Notes under the pieces: generated by a model
The model's database searches: none
What the model saw: only the letters and a program-made list of their open reading frames with translations
Told to the model about the DNA's origin: nothing
NCBI GenBank assembly: GCA_922989275.2
Contig: OV277864.1
Location: 56,047,550 to 56,111,549 of the forward strand
DNA: 64,000 bases
Direction of reading: 5' to 3'
DNA from: Gari tellinella
Taxonomy: Eukaryota > Mollusca > Bivalvia > Cardiida > Psammobiidae
Made by a program: the position numbers and the translations under genes
Shown here: positions 32,775-43,201 of the stretch, piece after piece
Position numbering within the stretch: position 1 is the first letter of the stretch
Layout: each line of letters begins with the position of its first letter

Positions 32775-32863
32775 CTTTGGACTACAAGGCCGACAGCCTC
32801 AGTGACATCAGGGTTGGATACTTGTAGCTTCTTCCATAGCGACCACACAAAGTCCTTGTCAGC
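32775..32863 (-). CDS. CNTLN: centlein, second coding exon (family signature)
   Basis: Exon of 89 bases between acceptor TTTGTAG and donor GTAAGTCTG. It begins in phase 0 and ends two bases into a codon. It encodes ADKDFVWSLWKKLQVSNPD followed by VTEAVGLVVQ and the first two bases of an Arg codon. This is the most diagnostic piece of the gene: centlein orthologues carry a near-identical ADKEFVWSLWKRLQV-NPDLT block followed by a hydrophobic VVxRE turn. The intron before it is about 1.1 kb and the intron after it about 6.1 kb. The identification rests on remembered family sequence; no search was run. Confidence 0.88.
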
Positions 32864-33257
32864 CTACAAATACAGGGAACCAAAACTGCAAACAGTGTTA
32901 TAATACACACTTCAGGGGGCAAAACTCATGGAGAATTTGACAAATTTAAAGGAAACACAAACTCTATATGGCATAGAATACATTAATGCAGGTCGTCAAA
33001 ACAATGTCATATATCAAATTTCAGCCCAATTTGTCAAATCATGTGGGAATACAATGTGGAAAACAACATATTTCTATTATTTTTAGTGTCAAAAGGGACA
33101 TAACCCAGGGAGAAATTGAAGAATTGTGACTACAGGTAATTCCATTAATGTCCAATGCATCAAAACATTAATATTGTTTAGTACCTGTGGTAGCTTTAAG
33201 CAATATGATTAAAAAGCTTTCCTCTTTACTTTTAAATTGCTTTGAACAACCACTTTC
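32864..33257. other. unannotated intron DNA
   Basis: Intron 5' of the exon at 32775-32863; nothing recognised. Confidence 0.5.
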
Positions 33258-33476
33258 TTTAAGCATACCCTGTTTCTAGTTTTTAAGACAAGTTGACAGT
33301 TTAAAGTAGGTTGAAAGGCACATTCTGCTTTACTTTCAGCCTGTTTTAAGCTACCATCTGCTAGGATATAGAACATATTTCTTATGGTGCATATTTATGA
33401 CTGTTTAAAATGAAACTGTTTTCTTCAGTGAAGGAATGAATCAAATGTGTAACAAGGTGTATCTATTGAGTTAAGA
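33258..33476. mobile_element. family A MITE
   Basis: 'accctgtttctag' arm, half of the core palindrome (ggcacattctgctttac), right end 'tattgagttaag'. Confidence 0.78.
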
Positions 33477-33595
33477 GTCAAACAGTCAGATCTAAGTGAT
33501 TTGTAATTTGGCTACAGACAAACAGGTTATTCAGGGAAACCTCTGTAAACAGGACTTTTTGTTCAGTTGTGGTAGGTTGATTGTACAGTGTTTCC

Positions 33596-33942
33596 TCCCT
33601 ACAACGGCCCTCCCAACAATGACTCCCTCCTTACAACGACCGTTGTCGCTGTTCACTAAAGAGGGCAATTTTGTCCAACCTATTCAAAACTGCAATGTTG
33701 TCTGCTTAAAGTTGTCGTCTGCTGTCTTTCTTAAAGTAACATAATGGTCATTTTGACAGATAAAAAAACTTAATGAGTAGTGACAAACAGCTTGTATCCA
33801 GATCAGCACCGCGTTACGCGGCGTCTGATCTGGATTCAAGCTGTTTGCAAATGTAAGCCAATTTTCCTCCCTATAAAAACTCCCTCCAAGCAACGAACAT
33901 AATTTTTGTCTCCCATTTGGTACGGTTGTAGAGAGGGAGCGG
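33596..33942. mobile_element. family O MITE, TA-flanked
   Basis: Ends 'cagtgtttcctccctacaac' and inverted 'gttgtagagagggag', TA at both sides. Core hairpin 33784-33848 (acaaacagcttgtatccaga) is of the B/D type. It ends 17 bases from the splice donor of the exon at 33959-34029. Confidence 0.75.
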
Positions 33943-33958
33943 TATATGACTATTTTAC

Positions 33959-34029
33959 CTGACACTGTTTCAGTTCCTGAGTCAAGTGGCGGTTTTCCTC
34001 AAGCAGGTGGCTAACCTCCATGTCAGAAC
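33959..34029 (-). CDS. CNTLN: centlein, coding exon (first visible coding exon)
   Basis: Exon of 71 bases with an acceptor (TTTCACAG) before 34029 and a donor (GTAAAATA) after 33959. It reads two bases (GT), then SDMEVSHLLEENRHLTQELK QCQ, and ends in phase 0, joining the next exon to give ...LKQCQ-ADKDFVWSLW. Human centlein, as I recall it, has a similar LLEEELSSLKEELALCQ just before ADKEFVWSLW. An in-frame ATG at 34021-34019 has no in-frame stop before it inside the exon, so translation could start here if the upstream exon is non-coding; otherwise a 5' coding exon ending in phase 1 is missing. Centlein is a coiled-coil centrosomal protein that bridges C-Nap1 and Cep68 and keeps the centrosome pair together. 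A family O element ends 17 bases from the donor side. Confidence 0.82.
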
Positions 34030-34119
34030 CTGTGAAATAAACAACAATGTCAATTTATAAACCTAACCATTGAACACTAACATCAAATAGCCATCTCAAA
34101 ACTTATACCATAATGGTCC

Positions 34120-34334
34120 ATTATGGTCCATAACCCCATAGCTTGTTATTAATTTTACAGACAGGTAAATACTTGAAGCAGGTTGAAACTTTAAACCTGC
34201 TTTAAGCAATAATCTGCTAGAATATAGAAAATATTTTCTATAATATACATTCATGACTTTAGAAATTGGAACTATTTCCTTCTGTGGAGGAATAAATTAA
34301 AGGCATAAAAAGGCATATTTATGAAGTTATGGGT
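34120..34334. mobile_element. family A MITE
   Basis: Forward copy with a short core ('gcaggttgaaactttaaacc tgc' type), right end 'gaagttatgggtta'. Starts about 90 bases upstream of the first visible centlein exon. Confidence 0.8.
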
Positions 34335-34376
34335 TATACACAGGTTTGACTGTCAACATTTCAGTAGATTAGATGT

Positions 34377-34490
34377 TTAACTCCTTAATTGCCAAGGTTC
34401 CACTGCATTGACATTTACAACCAGTTTGGATCAATGTTGCATACGATAATGATTTACACAATGTTTTGACACTCACATTGACGTTTCTTT
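34377..34490. mobile_element. family J remnant
   Basis: 'ttaactccttaattgccaag' left end and a decayed core. Confidence 0.5.
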
Positions 34491-34491
34491 A

Positions 34492-34763
34492 ATCCTTAAA
34501 TTACTTAATAAGATACACCTTTTTAGTCAATTAATTGATTCCTCCACTAAAGAAAACAGTGCAACTTTATACAGTCATAGATATACATAAGAAATAATTT
34601 CTGTATAATTTTATACTAGCAGATTAAGAAACTTAAAGCAGGCTGAAAGGAAAGCATACTGCACTATAAGTTGCAATTTGCTTTCAACCTACTTTAACTG
34701 CTTTAAGCGGTCACCTTTCTCCAAAACTATAAACAAGTTATGAAATATGGAGTTTTGGGTCAA
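34492..34763. mobile_element. family A MITE, diverged reverse copy
   Basis: 'ttccttcactaaagaaaaca'-type body is replaced by 'cctccactaaagaaaacag'; the core has drifted. Confidence 0.7.
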
Positions 34764-34774
34764 AGGAAAATGTC

Positions 34775-35015
34775 TTAACCCATTACCCCATAAATGCACT
34801 TTTTAACGCCTTTAAATTATTCTTCACTGAAGAAAATTATAAAGTCATGAATATTTACCGTAAGAAAGATTTTCCATTTCCAATCATATAGTAGATTAAA
34901 GCAGGCTGAAAGTAAAACAAAATGTGCCTTAGGGCACATTCTGCTTTACTTTCAACCTGCTTTAATTGGTCAACTATTTTAAATGCTGAAAACAGGCTAA
35001 GGGGTAATGGGTTAA
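34775..35015. mobile_element. family A MITE, reverse orientation
   Basis: TTAACCCATTACCCCATA at 34775 and GGGGTAATGGGTTAA ending 35015; core palindrome 34902-34960. Confidence 0.92.
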
Positions 35016-35576
35016 ATCTAAATTGATCAATTTTAGCAGACGACCATTTATTGTGCAGACGATGTGATGGTGAAGGAGGGGTCAATGTCTACAGTGATGG
35101 AACATGTCCTGCGTACCCAGGAGAGACCAAGTCACATGATATGGCTACCCAATCACACATACAGCCAGCGAGACATAAAACACACACTGACATCTTTACA
35201 TAGATAATCCTTCAAAAACAAATTCACCCACTTCCATCACGGACGACGTCACATTCAATATCTCCAGAGTGGTCCAAATGTCAACAATTGTGCGGTAAAG
35301 CTCGCACGTTGTTCGTGTTATGCGTGCCTCAAGTGTCCTTCTCCGAGGACTTGATTAGATTATCACACATAATGTTATTATTGGTCAAAGGAGTCAATAG
35401 CGTGGCTAATACTAAACTTTCATTGGTTGCCACTTAGGCCAGCAAAAGGTGTTTAAAGACGAAATAAAATTGTCGAAATGTCAGTAACTGTTAGAGGGTC
35501 ACACGTCCACTTGACAAGGAATAGCCAGCCATGTCTCTAGCAACTTAATCTTTAAAACACCACAAACATAATATAC
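35016..35576. other. unannotated DNA
   Basis: Slightly GC-richer than the surroundings (35090-35360), without a convincing exon or repeat. Confidence 0.45.
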
Positions 35577-35582
35577 TATGTA

Positions 35583-35775
35583 CAGGGCTCCAGATAAGAG
35601 GGGGTAAACTGAAAAAATCCAACATTTTCTCACTTATTTCAGCACCAAATCCTATGGTGTTACTACTCAATAGAATTGTCTCGAAGAGACAATTCTAATG
35701 AGTAGTAACACCATAGGGTTTAAACCAGAAACAAAAGTTTTAGTTTTTGAAATACTCCCCTTATCTGGAGCTCTG
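35583..35775. mobile_element. family E MITE
   Basis: CAGGGCTCCAGATAAG ... TATCTGGAGCTCTG; tatgta (35577-35582) and aatgta (35776-35781) flank it. Confidence 0.9.
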
Positions 35776-35965
35776 AATGTAATAAAAAAAAATGCCTACA
35801 GCTTATTTTCTGAAAATATACATTTGATTTTCATCATGTCCTCATACAAAGTGTGCATTTACACACAAATAGTTTGCCTCATCACTTAAACTCAAATTTC
35901 TATGATGCCGATCTGAAGCAAAACAATTTAGAAACATGTGCATTATGGAGAGTGCTCTTCTATCC

Positions 35966-36163
35966 TTAACTCTTTGCACGCTAGCGGCGGATATACCTGC
36001 CATAGTGATTATCTCTGCAAACAGATTGGATCAAGATCAGGATCCAAACTGTTTGCCATTCTGACACTAAATTTAAAAGAAATTTTGAAAATGCAAATTT
36101 TAGAACGATAGCAGACGACAATTTGTTGCAGACGAAAAAATTACCCAGCATGCAAAGAGTTAA
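35966..36163. mobile_element. family D MITE
   Basis: TTAACTCTTTGCACGC and CAGCATGCAAAGAGTTAA (36160-36163). The core hairpin has lost its centre (ggatcaagatcaggatcc). Confidence 0.87.
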
Positions 36164-36214
36164 AGTGCAGCTCAGTTTTACCCTGCAACAGTTGTTGTGT
36201 TGACTGTGAACTCG

Positions 36215-36290
36215 TCCAAATATCAAACAGTTTGAATCCAGATGAGATGTCAATTTACTTGATGACTCTCATCTATATCCAAACAAACAG
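36215..36290. mobile_element. family D core remnant
   Basis: 'caaacagtttgaatccagat' and a decayed inverse. Confidence 0.5.
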
Positions 36291-36332
36291 CAACTAAATG
36301 CAACTTAGTAACCATCAATATGCCATAACATG

Positions 36333-36538
36333 CTTAAACCATTGCAGTACTGCATTCAGAGTATACACATCCTTCACAAACAGTGTAGACCCAGATCAGA
36401 GGGCTCCGAAAGGAGCCCTCTGATCTGGGTCTACTCTGTTTGCTATATTTCATAATTATATTTTTGCCAAAACCCTTAAGAGTAGATATACTCTGATCAT
36501 TTATTAGAAAATTGAGTAGTCCATGTTAAAATTCTGTA
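36333..36538. mobile_element. family C MITE
   Basis: Core hairpin 36377-36443 (gtagacccagatcagagggc, inverse); ends diverged. Confidence 0.78.
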
Positions 36539-36541
36539 TTA

Positions 36542-36739
36542 GAGGGCTCCGGTTAAGTCGGGGAGCGAATTGAACAAATCCAACATTTGCTCACTCATTT
36601 CAGCACCAAATCCTATGGTGTTACAACTCATTAGAATCGTCTCGAAGAGACGATTCTAATGAGTAGTGACACCATACGGTTTATTGCAAAAAAAGATTTT
36701 ACTTTTTTTTTTAAATACTCCCCTTATGCTGGAGTTCTG
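36542..36739. mobile_element. family E MITE
   Basis: GAGGGCTCCGG ... GCTGGAGTTCTG with the perfect 6-base duplication gtatta (36536-36541 and 36740-36745). Confidence 0.9.
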
Positions 36740-36745
36740 GTATTA

Positions 36746-37074
36746 TAAGGGCTAAGGTTGAGAATAATTTGCTTGTTTCATCTGTGGCAAGGTGATAGTG
36801 AGGGCTACAAGAGGTATGTCAGCTAGAGAGTTCACACCCTGTCCCAAGTTTTGAAGTCAATGGCGATGAATTATATATCTCTCTGGTCTGTTTTTCAGTT
36901 TTCTTCCATCAACTTGTAGTCTGTGAAATTAGCCTGTTTATTTAGGCTGTCCCATGGACAATGTCTTTCTTTGCAACTGGCTGTCCCAACATTAACACAA
37001 TCCACCTTTGCAACGAGTATACTAGTCATTAACAAACAGTGCAACTTTGGAAAATACACAAAGTCTGATACCAC
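36746..37074. other. unannotated DNA
   Basis: A possible family O remnant near 36935-37020 ('ggctgtcccaacattaacac'); otherwise nothing. Confidence 0.4.
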
Positions 37075-37093
37075 GCAAACTGTGAAGACCCTG

Positions 37094-37224
37094 GGTCCAA
37101 GGTTATAAAGCTTTTCAGTTGAGTCTTAAGTTGTTCTCAAGCATTTGATTGGTCAGATTTGAGCCTAGGCTCAAAGCAAATGTTTGAGAACACACTCAGA
37201 CTCAGCTCAAACGTTTTATAACCC
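37094..37224. mobile_element. family R, Harbinger-like MITE nested in family C
   Basis: Arms 'aggttataaagcttttcagt' and inverse of 'aacgttttataaccc' fold on each other; ctg stands at 37091-37093 and 37225-37227. The family C core on either side ('gaagaccctg' / 'atcagagggct') shows the insertion point. A 3-base duplication of the CWG type is typical for PIF/Harbinger. Confidence 0.7.
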
Positions 37225-37236
37225 CTGATCAGAGGG

Positions 37237-37417
37237 CTATGTTGCTAACAGTTTGGATCAAGATTAGACACCACATAATGCAGTGTCTCATCAGGATTCA
37301 AACTGTTTGATACTCTGACCCTATTTTAAAAGAATTAGTAGATAATTTAAGAAGAAAACAGACAACAAATTTAGCAGACAAAAAGTTACTAATTACTAAC
37401 TAAGCATTAAAAGTTAA
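37237..37417. mobile_element. family D MITE, diverged
   Basis: Core hairpin 'agtttggatcaagattagac' with inverse to 37306; right end 'aagcattaaaagTTAA'. Confidence 0.75.
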
Positions 37418-37573
37418 ACAACTTTAGTTACATTCAATGTTTTTCGGCGGAGCTGACTGTTTTCTATTTAGACACACTTTATATTTGGCCACACATTTCA
37501 ACCAATAATATTTGATCAGAAATTTAGAATTAAGAGCACCTGTTGAAACTGAATAGTCTGATTGGATAGTAGC

Positions 37574-37764
37574 CAGGGCTCCAGATAAGGGAATTGTTTC
37601 AAAACTTAAAATCTTTATTTGTGCATTAAACCCTGTGGTGTCACTATACATATGAATTGTCTCTTCGAGACAATCAAAATGAGTGGTAATACCTTAGGGG
37701 TTGGTGCTAAAAGAGGTGAAAAAATGTGATTTGTTTAGTTTAATCACTCTTATCTGGAGCCCTG
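37574..37764. mobile_element. family E MITE
   Basis: CAGGGCTCCAGATAAG ... TATCTGGAGCCCTG; core partly mutated. Confidence 0.88.
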
Positions 37765-38664
37765 TAGGCTGGTTTATGTCCCATTACAGTTTTACATGAT
37801 GTGGACTGTGGGTGTAAAATTTAGAGATACAGGCTGGCTGTTTACTACACTGGGATAATGAGTTTCCACTGTTGACAAAATTATGCTTCTATTTTAAGAT
37901 ATGATCTGAAATCTATTTATAGATATACAGAGGAAGCTAGGTGTTTCGTAATTGTTTACAACCAATTTGTTTTAATTGTTAACTATTTGTACACATTTGC
38001 CATACATTAAAAGCAATATTTTATATATGAATAGCCTCAAGTGAGTTAAACACAATTGTGTTGTTTCATCATTATTTACAAGAGTGAAGTACAGTAGATT
38101 TTTGTATCTGTACATTTGTGTATGCTATAGTTTGTTTCAAGAAACTCTATGAATGGAACAATAGATTAATGTGAGGATCTCCTACCAGTAGCTAGGATAT
38201 GAGTTAAATTATTGTTTTGTTTTGCATTTCTGTACATGATAGTTTTGCATTTTAAATAACAGTTACTGTTTCAATTGAATACTTGTATTTTTTGCTTTTC
38301 AATCCAAGATATTACAACTCTTTGAAAACCTCAATTTAATTCAATTTTGCACACCCATCTATATAGCCTTAGTTCAACCACTCATTCCGCCGAATATCTT
38401 TTTTAAAGATATTTCTTGTTTATATTATTTTCCAGCAGAAACATGTATATCGAGGGGGCATTTATCAAATGGGTAGCATTTAAATGGGTTTTTACAGTAC
38501 TTATAAAACACTTGATTGTCCTGAGACAACATAGATACAATAATACTCGTGCTAAGCTGATATTCACTAAAGTAGCTAATAACTAGGAATTTCATTAAAT
38601 AGAGGATTGGACAAAACGGACCAAGGACAAAACAGACAATGGACAAAATGAACCATATCAGGGA
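37765..38664. other. unannotated DNA
   Basis: 900 AT-rich bases with no repeat family, exon or structure recognised. Confidence 0.5.
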
Positions 38665-39095
38665 TAAAACTTTAAATATTCATGAATATGTACCAAAAGA
38701 AATAGTTTCTACACCTTAGTAGATCGTATGATAGCTTAAAGCAAGCTGAGAGTAAAGCAGAATGTGCCTTAACTCTTTCCTCCCTGAAACTTCAAATGGA
38801 CAATTCCAGTTTCCATTTTTGTCTAATCCATTTCTGACTTTTAAGGGTTGCTTTTGTCAATGTTTGGCTTTATGACAAACAGTGAAGACCCTGATCAGAG
38901 GGCTCCTTTCAGAGCCCTCTGATCTGGGTCTTCACTGTTTGCATAGGACAAGTGTACTATTCACATGTACACCGCTTGAAAAGGACGCCTATATGCGGGA
39001 CTAGGGTTCAAAGGGTTAAGGCACATTCTGCTTTACTTTCAACCTGCTTAGAGGTCATCTATCTTCAATACTAGAAACATGCAATGGAGTGTTAA
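38665..39095. mobile_element. family A MITE interrupted at its hairpin loop
   Basis: Left half to 'cagaatgtgcc', then TTAA, the family C element, TTAA, 'ggcacattctgctttac' and right arm. Same insertion point as at 6688. Confidence 0.87.
38769..39019. mobile_element. family C MITE in a family A loop (251 bp)
   Basis: TTAACTCTTTCCTCCCTG to GGGTTCAAAGGGTTAA; near-identical in inverse orientation to 15838-16088. Core hairpin 38880-38942. Confidence 0.93.
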
Positions 39096-39558
39096 GAGGA
39101 CTCTATGCTACTTCAATGCTTAACCCAATTAAGCTTACTGTCTACTAAGGGAGGGTACTGGCAAAAAGAGTAGGCCCTGATGAAACATCAAATATGTATA
39201 TCTCATCAGGGTCAGCACTGTTTGATATACCACCTGAAATATTTTCTTATATGATTAACATTACAGTGTCCTTAGATCAATCTTGTATAGTATCTACAAT
39301 GAAATCTTCCAGGAGTTCATTGCAATACCTAGGCATACATTGGTTAACCCTCTACCCCATAGCCTGTTTCTAGTATTGAATTTGGTGACCACTAAAGCTG
39401 GTTGAATTTAAGGAAAGCCTTATGGGGAATTCTGCTTTACTTTCAGTCTGCTTTAAGCTACCATCTGTTAGAATATAGAAAGTATTTCTTATGATACATA
39501 TTTATTACTGTATACAAAGGAACCGTTTTCTTCAGTGGAGAAATCAATTAAATGCATA

Positions 39559-41201
39559 ACAAGGGCAACTATGGCCCTAAATCACTCACCTGGTAACCAT
39601 GTAACCATGTACACCGTGTGACCTAGTTTTTGACCGGGCATGACCCTCATTCTAACTTGTCCTCGATTTCAATGAGACGAAAATTTTGTTCAAGTTTCAT
39701 GATATACATTCAATGAATTTTGTAGTCTCTAGAGTGTTAACGAGGTTTTTGGATGATTTGACCTAGTGACCTAGTTTTTGACAAGACATAAGCCACATTT
39801 TAACTTGACCTATATTTCATTGAGGCAAACCTTTTCATCAAGTTTTATGAAGATCAAATGAAATTTGTAGTCTCTAGAGTGTAAACAAGGTTTTTCGAAG
39901 ATTTGACCTAGTGACCTAGTTTTTGACCAGGCATGACCCACATTAGAACTTGACCTAGATTTCATTGAGGCAAACATTTTGATGAAGTTTCATGAAGATC
40001 CAATGAAATTTGTAGTCTCTAGAGTGTTAACAAGGTTTTTCGAAGATTTGACCTAGTGACCTAGTTTTTGACCGGACATGACCCACATTCGAACTTGGCC
40101 TAGATTTCATTGAGGCAATTATATTGATGAAGTTTTATGAAGATCCAATGAAATTTGTAGCCTCTAGAGTGTTAACAAGGTTTTTCGATAATTTGACCTA
40201 GTGACCTAGTTTTTGACCGGACATGACCCACATTCAAACTTGACCTAGATTTCATTCAGGCAAACATTTTGATGAAGTTTCATGAAGATCCAATGAAATT
40301 TGTAGCCTCTAGAGTGTTAACAAGGTTTTTCGATAATTTGACCTAGTGACCTAGTTTTTGACCGGACATGATCCACATTCAAACTTGACCTAGATTTCAT
40401 TCAGGCAAACATTTTGATGAAGTTTCATGAAGATCCAATGAAATTTGTAGTCTCTAGAGTGTTAACAAGGTTTTTCGATAATTTGACCTAGTGACCTAGT
40501 TTTTGACCGGACATGACCCACATTCAAACTTGACCTAGATTTCATTGAGGCAAACATTTTGATGAAGTTTTATGAAGATCCAATGAAATTTGTAGTCTCT
40601 AGAGTGTTAACAAGGTTTTTCGAAGATTTGACCTAGTGACCTAGTTTTTGACCGGACATGACCCACATTCAAACTTGACCTAGATTTCATTGAGGCAAAC
40701 ATTGTGACCATGTTTCATCAAGATCCAATGAGATTTGAACCTGCTAGAGCGTTAACGAACAATTGTGAACGGACGGACGGACGCACCGAATTGGGTTAGA
40801 GGGCCTTTTCTTTTGTTATTTTCTTTTGTTCGAATAACGGGCCACGGCCCCTTAGTGTATTGTTACGGAATGAACTCTATTGTCTTCTTTTGTTATGTTT
40901 ACCGTTATCTGGCCCTCTAACCCACTTTAGTGGCGCGGACGGACGGACGTACGGACGTTCTTAGGAGACGGTTGTTGTGGGGATTTTTGCTATATAAACC
41001 CTAACCCTAAAACTAACCCCACATGCGTGATTTTGAACCCCACAATACTCTCTTTCAACCCCACATTCACTAACTGGCCAGGTTAATGACCGAAACGGAC
41101 CCCATAAGGTAGCTCCTGTAAGCCCGGACAGACAGACTGACAGACGACGGACATCCAGCGATCCTAAAAGCTCACCTTGGCACTACGTGCCAGGTGAGCT
41201 A
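39559..41201 (+). mobile_element. Q element with 145-bp tandem array
   Basis: Starts 'aagggcaactatggccctaa' followed by 'tcactcacctgg', ends 'cacgtagtgcc'-type hairpin and 'aggtgagcta'. Contains eight tandem units and, at 40793-40925, a foldback segment with 15-base ends (gggttagagggcc and inverse). A telomere-like 'ccctaaccctaaaactaa' lies at about 40998. Helentron-like assignment is inferred. Confidence 0.7.
39612..40760 (+). repeat. 145-bp tandem repeat array, eight units
   Basis: 'acctagtgacctag' begins at 39761, 39906, 40051, 40196, 40341, 40486 and 40631, each step exactly 145 bases; a partial first unit lies before. No length change over seven steps despite substitutions. Confidence 0.95.
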
Positions 41202-41336
41202 AAAAGGTAAATCTATGGAGTAAGGTAAAATTGACAGTAATTTCTTAGTTCTGTGAGTACTTTCTGCCATTTTGGTTGTATGACATATGTGTCTACTCCT
41301 AATACAGACTGGTAGTTTAACTCAACAAGGCCTACA

Positions 41337-41398
41337 GTCCGTGGACCAGAGGTTACAGCCAGTGGACCAAAGGTTACCGTCCATGGCCCAAAGGTTAT
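41337..41398. repeat. 21-bp minisatellite, three units
   Basis: 'cagtccgtggaccagaggtt' repeated three times with changes (cagccagtggaccaaag, ccgtccatggcccaaag). Confidence 0.8.
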
Positions 41399-41440
41399 TC
41401 TCTTTCCCTCATACCCTGTTTTCACTGTATAAGATGCATA

Positions 41441-41648
41441 GCTGCTGAAAAGCATGCTGAAAGTAAAGTAGAAATCTCCCGGAAGGGAGATTTCTGCTTT
41501 ACTCTAAGCATGCTTTATTCAGTCATATCAAGATGTAGGAAATATTTCTTATGGTTATTTATATGGAGATAGTAGAAGCATGAGAAGATGGTTCTATGAG
41601 GGAAAATGAAAGGGGGGATATAATGGTGTTTCTGTAAGGGAAAGGGTT
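41441..41648. mobile_element. family A relative with a different core
   Basis: Hairpin 'aagcatgctgaaagtaaagt' ... 'gaaatctcccggaagggagatttc' type, then an A-like right part and 'aagggTTAA'. The core differs from the usual 'gaatgtgccttaaggc' core. Confidence 0.7.
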
Positions 41649-41812
41649 AAACACACTAATTGCTAGGCAACATAAAAGAACAAGAAATGAATGACCAGTA
41701 ATATGTGATCTACATAATGGAGGATAAAACCCTATTTTTGGTAATTGGCTGAATAGCACACCTGCTAGGACTGACTCGATCACATTATAATAGCTCAAAA
41801 TGAAGCAGTATT

Positions 41813-42030
41813 TTAACCCACTACTCCATAGATTAACATTTATATGCCTTCAATGTATTTCTCCATTGAAAAAAATAGTTTCAATTTATACATTCATGAA
41901 TATGCACAATCAGAAATATTTCCTCTTTCCTAAAAGATGGTTGCTTTAAATAGGTTGAGAGTAAAGCAGAATGTCCTTTAAAATGGTCATGTCTTTAAAT
42001 ATAGAAACAGGCTATGGAGTAAAGGGTTAA
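41813..42030. mobile_element. family A MITE, reverse orientation
   Basis: TTAACCCACTACTCCATAGA and GGAGTAAAGGGTTAA (42027-42030); core decayed. Confidence 0.85.
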
Positions 42031-42053
42031 ATATATAAATATTCTTACTTAAT

Positions 42054-42136
42054 TAACTCTTTCAACACCATGGTCCTGTTGAAAATATACTCATTAAATT
42101 TGCAAACAGCGTAGACCCAGATCAGAGGGCTCCTAT
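42054..42136. mobile_element. family C MITE, truncated
   Basis: TTAACTCTTTCAACACCATG and half of the core (tagacccagatcagagggct), cut off at 'cctata'. Confidence 0.8.
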
Positions 42137-42382
42137 AGCGACCGAGTTTTTTAGACCACAGAAGGCTAGAAAGTGAACTCACAGCATGACATTGTCGAGC
42201 ACATGTGTGAAGTTCTTTGACAATGACTACTTTTGGGACACATACATAATGAGACAATGTATGTATAAGGCAGATCCCTGTATACCCTCAAAGACTCATC
42301 AAGCGGGTATAATATCTGAAAAACTGCAGTGACATTTTCAGTTTACTCAGCTTGGCGCATTCTGCTTTATTTTCAACCTGCA

Positions 42383-42638
42383 TTAACCTATTACCCCCAT
42401 AAATACGCCTTTTCACGCCTTTAATTTATTCATCCACTGAGAAAATAGTTCTACTTTATACGGTCATAAATATGAATTATAAGAAATATATTGTATATTT
42501 AACCAGATCTGTAACCACTTAAAGCAGGCTGAAAGTAAAGCAGAATATGCTTTCAGGCACATTGTGCTTTACTTTCAACCTGCTTAAAGTGGTTACAGAT
42601 CTTCAATGCTAGAAACAGAGTATGGGGTAATGGGTTAA
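42383..42638. mobile_element. family A MITE, reverse orientation
   Basis: TTAACCTATTACCCCCATAA and GGGGTAATGGGTTAA (42635-42638); long core palindrome 42505-42602. Confidence 0.9.
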
Positions 42639-42812
42639 TTCTGAAATAAGTCTTTAATTTTCTCTACATTTGACTTCTATATTTAGAAATGTAACAATCA
42701 AGGTGACAAACAGTATGGATCATAGTCAAGTGCAGAATTACTCAGTGATTAATTGGGAACCAACCTGTTGGCAATTTTCTAGGAAACTGGTTTCCCGCAT
42801 CCAAGAGGTTAA
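42635..42812. mobile_element. old family D-like element
   Basis: Starts on the TTAA that ends the preceding family A copy and closes with 'ccaagaggTTAA'; decayed core 'aaacagtatggatcatagtc'. Confidence 0.5.
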
Positions 42813-43201
42813 GTGCTAATGGCCATGAAGTCACGAAGCCACATTCAGAGGTCTGCCACCACTAACTTTTAATTAATCTTTCAACACGGCTCTCAACTCT
42901 GAAAATTGAGGCATTGCCAAAACCTGACACCAACCCCGCAGCAGTCTTACGGAGGTTCGAGCTAAAGGTTAAACGCTACTTGTGCCATGGGTTACGAAAC
43001 AGTCATTTTCTATTACCGCTATTACTACTGTTATTTTGGCTTGTATGTACTGTCAAACCTACGGTACAGATCAATCGATTCATAAAACAATTAGTATTCT
43101 TATTGCAGATTAGAAATTATACAGAAAACTCTCGTATTTGCTCTTGCATTAAACTTAAATATTTCTGATAGACTTGGTAATATATCTTAATTTCAATCCT
43201 T
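42813..43201. other. unannotated DNA
   Basis: No repeat or supported exon. Confidence 0.45.

Larger units (their letters stand above)
39344..41225. mobile_element. family A MITE interrupted by a Q element
   Basis: TTAACCCTCTACCCCATAGC at 39344; forward copy to 'aaatgcataac', interrupted, resuming 'aaaaggtaaatctatggagt' to about 41225. Confidence 0.8.

Noticed and set aside
39612..40760. CRISPR array
   Set aside because: Units are 145 bases without short repeat/spacer pattern and lie in animal DNA.
40990..41010. Internal telomere repeat
   Set aside because: Only two irregular 'ccctaa' units inside a Q element.
41213..41455. Repeat protein 'TFGPWTVTFGPLAV' on the minus strand
   Set aside because: Product of a three-unit 21-bp minisatellite; no flanking coding signal.
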